Shown: one piece after another, positions 56,772-64,000 of the stretch | Layout of the letters: every line of letters begins with the position of its first letter | Position numbering within the stretch: the first letter of the stretch is position 1 | Assembly: GCF_945859705.1 (NCBI RefSeq) | Contig: NC_079135.1 | Coordinates: 26,172,179-26,236,178 of the forward strand | DNA length: 64,000 nt | Source: Episyrphus balteatus | Lineage: Eukaryota > Arthropoda > Insecta > Diptera > Syrphidae | Direction: 5' to 3' | Made by a program: the position numbers and the translations under genes | Notes under the pieces: model-generated | Databases searched by the model: none | Seen by the model: only the letters and a program-made list of their open reading frames with translations | What the model was told of the DNA's origin: nothing

Positions 56772-58603
56772 ACACGGTGTTACAAAAATGAGGTTTTAAA
56801 ATATACGCGGGCGGAGACCCATCAGGTTTTGTAGAGCTAGTCGCACTGAATACGAAACGGTATTTGAAAATCCCCTAACACCCCCAAAATCTGGAGTTAC
56901 GGGCAAAAAACGGTTTTTTGGACCTTCACCCATTGAAAAAATTCTAGCTTCGACAATTTTTTACCCATTTTCGATTTTTTTACAGTTTCTGATAGAAGAT
57001 AAATATACCTTTTTAACAATGTATAAAACATGTAACTCGGTTAAACCACTTAGAATTTATAAGATGTCAAAGTTCAAAAATTAAATTTTTTTTGTCATTT
57101 GCCCAACTTCGGCATCAATTTAAAGTATATGTTTTCAAAACAACATGCTATTTAAAAAATATATTCTAAAACTATATCTATTTCCCAATTGATCGAGGTA
57201 TTTTTTATGAAAATCACTTCAAAATTGGCTAAGAAAAAAAAAAATTTCCGATTTCAACCCAGATACAGAAATTCGAACTTTTAGGTATAGAACAAAAATG
57301 TTGTTTCGGCACGTAGTAGGATAAGTTGGGCGCCAGGATTTGATGAAAAGTTTTTGTGGAGGAGCTCGATACAAACATTTTTTTTCTTTGGGAGGGTGGT
57401 CTATCTCCCCCGTTTCTAGTTTTTGAGAAAATTGAAAAATAAAAACAAATAAGAACAAAAAATATTTTGAAAAAAGAAAAATCTGATAAAATAATTTTTC
57501 AATTTTCCCAAAAACTAGAAGACATAGAAACATACAGTTTTCACTGTTTGATAAGGAATTAATTGAGGCAGTTTTCTGTCTAAGGTCCAATTTATTCACA
57601 CTCCATTAAATTTAAAGTCGCCATTAAAAAAGGGAAATTTTAAAATTTGTATGCGATTTGACAGTTTTATAATTTTTAATGGAGCCTTTAAAAATAATGG
57701 AGAGTGAATAAATTGGGCCTAAGTAATTTATTTACTAAAATTCACAGTCTGGACAAAAATAGTATAAAATGAGTTTTTAAAAAAATGTTTCCCCTATTTT
57801 TAACTTTGAAATCGATTGTTTCAAAAACTATTGGTAATATTATATTGATTTAAAAATAAGAATCAAATGCACAATTTTGCCTTTTGGAAATGGTATCATT
57901 TATTACTGTAAGTGTTGCCGTTGTTTTTTAATAATTTTTTTTTTTTTTAGAAAAATGCCCCTCCCACCTAAACGGGGGGAGATAGACCACCCTCCCAAAG
58001 AAAAAAAATGTTTGTATTGCGCTCCTCCACAAACACTTTTCATCAAATCCTGGCGCCCAACCTATCCTACTACGTGCCGAAACAACATTTTTGTTCTATA
58101 CCTAAAAGTTCGAATTTCTGTATCTGGGTTGAAATCGAAAATTTTTTTTTTCTAAGCCAATTTTGAAGTGATTTTCATAAAAAATACCTCGATCAATTGG
58201 GAAATAGATATAGTTTTAGAATATATTTTTTAAATAGCATGTTGTTTTGAAAACATATACTTTAAATTGATGCCGAAGTTGGGCAAATGACAAAAAAAAT
58301 TTAATTTTTGAACTTAGACATCTTATAAATTCTAAGTGGTTTAACCGAGTTACATGTTTTATACATTGTTAAAAAGGTATATTTATCTTCTATCAGAAAC
58401 TGTAAAAAAATCGAAAATGGGTAAAAAATTGTCGAAGCTAGAATTTTTTCAATGGGTGAAGGTCCAAAAAACCGTTTTTTGCCCGTAACTCCAGATTTTG
58501 GGGGTGTTAGGGGATTTTAAAATACCGTTTCGTATTCAGTGCGACTAGCTCTACAAAACCTGATAGGTCTCCGCCCGCGTATATTTTGAGTGTTACACCG
58601 TGT
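56772..58603. mobile_element. Fold-back element, ACACGGTGTTAC family, copy 2
   Basis: Ends ACACGGTGTTAC and GTTACACCGTGT with arms of several hundred bp, more complete than the copy at 9208-10305. Contains the nested 136-bp MITE at 57584-57719. Frames at 57219-57599 and 57877-58155 are mirror translations of the arms, not genes. Confidence 0.85.
57584..57719. mobile_element. 136-bp MITE with TAA duplication
   Basis: GGTCCAATTTATTCAC and GTGAATAAATTGGGCC are inverted; TAA at 57581-57583 and 57720-57722. The related fold-back copy near 9400 lacks this insert, which confirms the boundaries. TWA-type duplication suggests a PIF/Harbinger source. Confidence 0.83.
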
Positions 58604-60052
58604 AATTAATATACTAAGTGTATATATTAAAATATAGGTACTTTATTTAGTGAATAGGTAAATAAATAAGAACAAACAACATACAAAAATATGCCTATAC
58701 GCTCTCATGAAATTAACCAAAAGCATTTAAAAAAAAAAACATATCAAATTACGAGAAAACTATAGTAAAGATTTTTAAAGAAAGACGGAAAAAAGCTTAA
58801 AAATTAAAAGAGAGCCAAATCATCTTTTTCAATTCTTTTGGGTCAGTATCTTAATTTAAATCTTCCACTACAAAGTACCTATACCCTTCCCAAATCACAA
58901 TTTTGCTTCTGAATTTTGAACCCAAAGTGCTATTCGCACCTATAAAGCTGCTATAATCTACGGTAAGAATTAACAGTAAACGCTGATATAATTCTTCTAA
59001 GAATATTTTCTGGAGTCTCCTATAGGGTCCTTATAGGTGCAATGAAAAATTCTCTCTAAACATTGTATAAATATTCTCTGGAGTTCTACATAGTTCTGTC
59101 ACACTATAATGATTGTGAAGTGCTTATTCTGAATTCTTTGATTTTTATTTAATTTTCATTTAATTTTCAATGGTTTGGGTAATTTTGGTAGGATTGACCT
59201 TGATTTGACCATTTGCTAAAGCATATTCTATTGACTCATCGAAAAAAAGTTTCTTTTTGTGAGCATTGCAAATTGCAATACATTGTAGTTGTTAAACTGT
59301 TTTTTTTTTTTTTTCTTGTTTAATAAATCAGTAAGAGGGAAGTCCTTGAATGTGAATAAGTAATTTTTTTTTCTTACCGTGCAAAATTTTACTGAACTAA
59401 GTACTGAGCTACCGCAAAAACACGACGCAAGTTTATTATCTTCGAGGGCTTCAGATTAAAGGTAAGTCGCAGAAAAAGAGTGAAGTGCGTTGTTTAACCC
59501 TCGAAAAAACGTTAAAGCTGACAGACTTTTGAATTCGTTATCAGGACGCGTAAGGCTATAGAACTGCATAATACTCACATATATTGGTTATATACATCAG
59601 TATACAGTTCCCCCGAAAAAATTCGACAAAAGAATTTTTCTATGGGAGTTGCGGTCACTCTAGGATACACCTTATACCTACACTCGCAAAATTCGCTGTG
59701 TGGGCTCTAGAGTTTTGACTGTATTTTACATTATACTTTTTTAAATAAACGTATGTATACTGAAAGAAATATGTATAATCGGTCTAGAAGAAAGCCTAAG
59801 AAACCATTCTCCAGGGTGTTTCCAATCGATAATTTAAAACAAATTAATTTTAATAAACCAAAAAAAGATTATAATGGAATTGACTTAAAACAGCAGATAA
59901 ACTGCAAGTACCTATGGAAAAATACGAAAAATGAAACCAAAAAAAAATTTTATTAAAAATGTTTTCTTCTATAAGTTTTAAATTCTAGATACACTGCAAT
60001 CATAGAAGCAAAAAAAAAAAAAACATTTACACGAAATTTTCCAATCCATCAT
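58604..60052. other. Intergenic DNA, nothing recognised
   Basis: AT-rich. A weak repeat of TTCTCTGGAGT/TTTTCTGGAGT units is seen around 59005-59090. No supported gene; the frame at 59753-59956 is Asn/Lys-rich and unconvincing. The 3' end of this stretch is the 3' UTR of the SDR gene. Confidence 0.5.
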
Positions 60053-61091
60053 CTACAGCTGATCCTCAATACCACTCCAATAACGTGTCATCTCTACAGG
60101 AAATAGCTTTTTACCTTCAATTATATAAACTTTACCATTTTCCTCTTTTTGCATAGCTTGAATAATACAGCGGGAAACATCAGCAGCACTAGAAAAAAAA
60201 GTCTCCACATTATTTAAAAAAGACATCATGTCATCCTGTCTTATCTCACCTTTGCTTATTTAATCTATCGAGAATGTTATAAGACTCATCAGCCATATCA
60301 CTAAATAAAATTTTCTCTGTGAAATTTGTGAACATGTCTGTTATAGTTGCACCAGGACAAAGTGTTATGAATTTGATGCCAGTCTTTTGAAGGTAGTAGT
60401 CATTCTAAAAATAGGATGGTTATTAGTTAAGTTATTGACAAAATTTATGATAAAAGTTGTATTCTACCCCTAAACACCGAGTGAATCCAATAATGGCATG
60501 TTTTGTTGAGGAATAAACTGGCAACAGAAACATAGGATCAAGTCCAACTACTGAAGACATATTAGCTACAAGCCCTCCTTGACCGCCATTTTCTTTACTC
60601 ATATGCTTCATACCTGCTAAAGTTGAGTTAATAATGCCACCCTTTTTAGGATGTCAGTTAAACATTCTTTATCAGTTGATAATTGGTTTCTTTCTTACCA
60701 AATTAACCTGCAATGTCCTTTCTACATCAAGATCATTGAATATTCCAGCCACATTAACCAGCAAGTGAATGCTTCCAAGGTTTTTGATAATTTCTTCAAA
60801 AGCTGCATCGATTCCTTTCTTATTGGCTACATCCATTTTGATCAAAAGTATTGTTTGCGAAGGATGAGCAGCTCGAAGTTTGGCAATTTTTTCAAGGTTC
60901 TCTTGGACATCAATTAAAGCCACGTTCTGAAAAAGGGCTCAACACATTTAAGTTCATTTTTTTCAAGGGTTTGAATAAAAAAAAAAATTTGGACCTACCG
61001 CAATATTATTTTTCAATAGTTCCACACAAACTTGAAGGCCAATACCTCCAGCTCCACCTGTTATTACAGCATTCTTTCCAGCAAAAGCCAT
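60053..61091 (-). CDS. Insect ADH-like short-chain dehydrogenase/reductase
   Basis: Five exons: 60999-61091, 60699-60926, 60468-60641, 60250-60404 and 60053-60188; 261 aa, the normal size for classical SDRs. The Rossmann motif TGGAGGIG is at residues 11-18. An acidic Asp at about 36 (VALID) ends strand 2, which favours NAD+ over NADP+. Then NVAG (in place of NNAG), the catalytic Ser in NMSSVVG (about 136-137), and YSSTK with Tyr150 and Lys154. The C-terminus (MTRYWSGI) resembles the fly Adh/Fat body protein 2 branch of SDRs (TKHWDSGI in Drosophila Adh). Substrate unknown; an alcohol or fatty-alcohol/prostaglandin-like substrate is inference. No signal peptide, so cytosolic. Confidence 0.92.
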
Positions 61092-62277
61092 TTTTTGAGA
61101 TCAAGAGCTTCCTTAAGGATGTTTTATTTAAAAAAATATTTATATGGAGCAAGTTTGAGTTAAGAGCTCAAGTACTTGTCACACTATCTCAGTTAACCGA
61201 CTAGTTTTAGGTTATAAGTTGCACCTGATTTTATATCGTCCAGATGGAAGAGATAATAATGATTGTAGATGGAAATTGATATCATTTAAAGAAAATAATG
61301 TGGTATACAATCAATAATGATTTCTCCAAAGTATTACGATATTTTTGTAGTTTAATATGGGATTACGATACAGAGGTATCTGATTTCAAATAGGTAATAG
61401 TAGGTAAGAAGTACAACAACTACCTGCAGTTGGTTTATAAAATGAACTCGGAATCATATAGGGGGATTATTCGGAGCACACTTGTAACAAAAGTTGATAG
61501 AGTGTAAATTTGTCAATAATTTAATTAAAAAGGTGTTTTACACCCAGTATTTCAGTACCTAATTGGATTTTGGAATCAAAAATTTCTCATTTTTTGTTCT
61601 TAATTTTAAAAAGTGCTAGCATAAAATATTGTATTTATCATTTACATCTAGATCATTTTTCCAAACCAAATAGAGCTTACATCTTACAAAATGATAAATC
61701 AGTAGAGGGCGAAATATTTATTGATTGGGAATAATTCTGATTGCATAATTTTTTGAGGTAGGTAAAGGGTAGATCAACAAAATTAAAGAATGGAAAGAAA
61801 AATGTCCAGACAAAATAGTAAAACGATCATAGGTACAATTTTGGTTAGTATCATATTACATTTAGAGCTAAGACTGGGTAAAATAAACCCAGAACGTGAT
61901 ATAGCCAATTATTTTAAGCCAAGTTAATCCCAAAGTTGTTAAAAAAAAAACCTGGTAAGTAGGCATTTTGTGTATGAAATTTTTAAAGTATTCGGTTAGA
62001 ATGCCTGATTATTCGAGGTATTAAACTGTTTCATATTTTTTAAAGCGTAATAAATTATTCACTAAATTTTCAGAAACAAAGTCTTACTACTCAAAAATGG
62101 AACCCTTCTTGAAATAATTTTATTTTATTTTGTTGTTGTTCAAAAACATTTTGCCTATATTCTTCTTAAAACAATAAATAATTAAAAAGTACGTATACGC
62201 CCCCTTATTCCAAAGAGATTCTTTTGTTTTCTTCAATTATGGTAAGCGATTGCAGGCAACTTGGTTGTCCGCGTATG

Positions 62278-62368
62278 CGCCCTACTAACAATTTTGCTTC
62301 TATAATGCTTTACAGAAGCAACAATTGCATCTGTAAAGCTTTATAGAACCAAAATTGTTTGTCGGGCG
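62278..62368. mobile_element. About 90-bp palindromic MITE, copy 1
   Basis: CGCCCTACTAACAATTTTGC at the left mirrors AAATTGTTTGTCGGGCG at the right; the core has TATAAAGCTTTATAGAA-like palindromes. Confidence 0.72.
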
Positions 62369-62387
62369 ATCATAAATTTAGTTGAAT

Positions 62388-62478
62388 ACCCAACTAACAA
62401 TTTTGCTTCTATAAAGCTTTATAGAAGCAAAAGAAGCATGTATAAAGCTTTACAGAAGCAAAATTGTTAGTCGGGTAT
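62388..62478. mobile_element. About 90-bp palindromic MITE, copy 2
   Basis: TACCCAACTAACAATTTTGC mirrors GCAAAATTGTTAGTCGGGTA. Same family and orientation as copy 1, only about 20 bp away. Confidence 0.74.
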
Positions 62479-62985
62479 GGGGCCCTCTAGAGTACTATAT
62501 TTTACTAAAGGAGATTAAATAACACATTTTAAAAATATTTAAATTCATAGCTGTACCTTGTTTTTCTTGCATGTAGCGTAGCCATTCCAAAAATATTTCT
62601 CACTTAGAAAACTTTACTAAAAAAATGTAAATTTGCTCTCAAAATGTTTTATTTCGAAATTATAACCGCAAAGTAATTTGATGTGCCCTTTTCACAAAAT
62701 ACGTAATAAATTTAAAGACTTTTCCTTACAAAAGTTGTACTGGATTTTGATATTTTCGATTCTTATATAGTATCACAATCAAGCCAATACTGAAGATGTT
62801 CATGAAGCTTTCAGAAAAATAAATGGGTCAGTTCTATTGTAATGCTTGCATTATACACAACTTTGAAAATCGTGATAAAAAAAATAAAGAGACATTTTAA
62901 AAAAGCATTCATTTATTTCTTATATTAGTAGAAGTGGACTTGATCCACCATTATTTTGAACGTCTCATATCAGATTACAAACTTA

Positions 62986-63291
62986 TGTCGTTTTCTATTG
63001 ACGAATCTCAGAATGAGATTTGTGAATCTGACAGCTGAAAGGGGGGGGGGTGAAGAGGGGGAAAAAAAATGACAAAAAAATTAATCTGAGAATCAGAAAT
63101 CTGAATCTGCATTTGTATCAAGATTCACGCATACACGCACTTTCACACACACTCCTCTGTTTGACATTTGTCTAAACATTTGTTGTTGTTTTATTTTCGT
63201 ACACAATTACAAAACTAGATTTCATATTCTATTTGCAGTGGAAAATCAGAGATTTTTACACAAAAATCGCAAAAGTCAATAGAAAACGACA
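62986..63291. mobile_element. 306-bp Harbinger-type MITE, TTA duplication
   Basis: TGTCGTTTTCTATTGAC and GTCAATAGAAAACGACA are a perfect 17-bp inverted pair, with TTA at 62983-62985 and 63292-63294. Contains a nine-G run. No coding capacity. Confidence 0.83.
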
Positions 63292-64000
63292 TTAAATTGT
63301 GAGCTTTTGAACTGTTAGACGGTTTCCTCTACAGTGTTTTGACCTCTGAGCAACCGACTGCAAGTGAGTGTGAGGCAATAGATATAAGGAAAAAAAGGCT
63401 GATATTAGTTTTAAGGGAAAATAACTTTCCAAATAGTTTTAGAAAACACTTTTCAAAAGCATTCAGGATTTAAGAATCGACTTAAAAAATAAATATTTTC
63501 TGAACGATAGCCTGCACAAAATTTACGTTTTTTTTGTAGAAATAGAATAAATAACATTCGAAAAATAGCAAATTTTGACTTTTGACCAAATTATTTTTTT
63601 TTTCGACCAATCTTAAATATAGTGCTTGCTTGATGCTTGCTTAACTGTTGGTGTTAGTTCAAGTCCCACTTTAGGCAACACTCTTAAATTTATATCGAAG
63701 CTTAAACCGGAGGCCGCCCTTAGAATTATATATGAGATAATATTTCATCTTTTGCCATTGAATAATATTATTCAATGCTTTTGCTTAATTCATTGAACCT
63801 ATTAGCAAATAATTCTTTCCTGTTTATATGTATTTTAATTTTATTTATATATTGCACCATTTGCTTCAAAAACATTGCTTCAAAAGCGGTCACGTATATC
63901 TAAATTTTGTTTTTTTAAATAAAACAAATTACTGACTATGATTTCTTGATATAATTTATTTTTTTTTTATCATTATTATAATATACTCGTATAAGACAAA

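Larger units (their letters stand above)
61092..64000. other. Upstream of the SDR gene, MITEs only
   Basis: No gene seen. It holds two adjacent small palindromes (62278-62368, 62388-62478) and a Harbinger-type MITE (62986-63291). The rest is AT-rich. Confidence 0.55.

Noticed and set aside
63640..63690. B-box-like GTTCAAGTCCC as a possible tRNA or SINE
   Set aside because: No A box, no cloverleaf stems and no repeat copies seen in the window.

Overview
The window looks like nuclear DNA of a higher fly (brachyceran dipteran). It is AT-rich, with short GT-AG introns, a DUF745 secreted protein, an insect-type ADH-like dehydrogenase, and orthologues of familiar fly genes. No organism name can be read from the sequence. 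I resolved seven complete protein-coding genes by joining exons across checked splice phases, plus one nuclear tRNA-Met(CAT) gene. Everything else is intron or intergenic DNA dominated by transposable elements.

Layout, left to right. 2.7-3.8 kb: a DUF745 secreted protein gene (-). 5.0-7.1 kb: a 16-bp minisatellite and two hAT-type MITEs with target duplications. 8.0-8.6 kb: mRpS34 (+). 8.8-18.9 kb: golgin104/CCDC186 (-, 11 exons). Its 69-bp last exon lies beyond a 4.5-kb intron holding a fold-back element and a 5'-truncated LINE; another intron carries the tRNA-Met gene on the opposite strand. 20.5-31.4 kb: Tcs3/OSGEP (+, 4 exons), with a 9.7-kb intron 2 filled with nested elements. 34.0-34.9 kb: a PRA1/RABAC1-family gene (+, 4 exons). 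36.3-55.2 kb: a tandem mre11 cluster on the - strand. 60.05-61.09 kb: an ADH-like SDR gene (-, 5 exons).

The most interesting part is the mre11 cluster. Copy B (41,499-55,203) is complete in six exons, encodes 645 aa and keeps all canonical nuclease residues. Its intron 2 has grown to 11 kb through nested insertions: a PIF/Harbinger-like element, a fold-back element, and an intact-looking Copia element with matching LTRs. Copy A (37,202-39,601) is also open through six exons (637 aa) with intact splice sites. However, its phosphoesterase motifs are altered: GGD to GGN, and GNHD to GYRD. It therefore looks like a nuclease-dead Mre11 paralogue. Two decayed copies share an internal deletion, one beside each full gene, and a third 3' fragment lies near Tcs3. 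This suggests a unit of full gene plus pseudogene was duplicated.

The genes are ordinary, separately transcribed eukaryotic genes with unrelated housekeeping roles: mitochondrial translation, Golgi/vesicle traffic, tRNA t6A modification, Rab recycling, DNA-break repair and NAD-linked oxidation/reduction. No operon-like logic is seen. mRpS34 and golgin104 are tail to tail with 168 bp between stop codons; golgin104 and Tcs3 are head to head across 1.6 kb.
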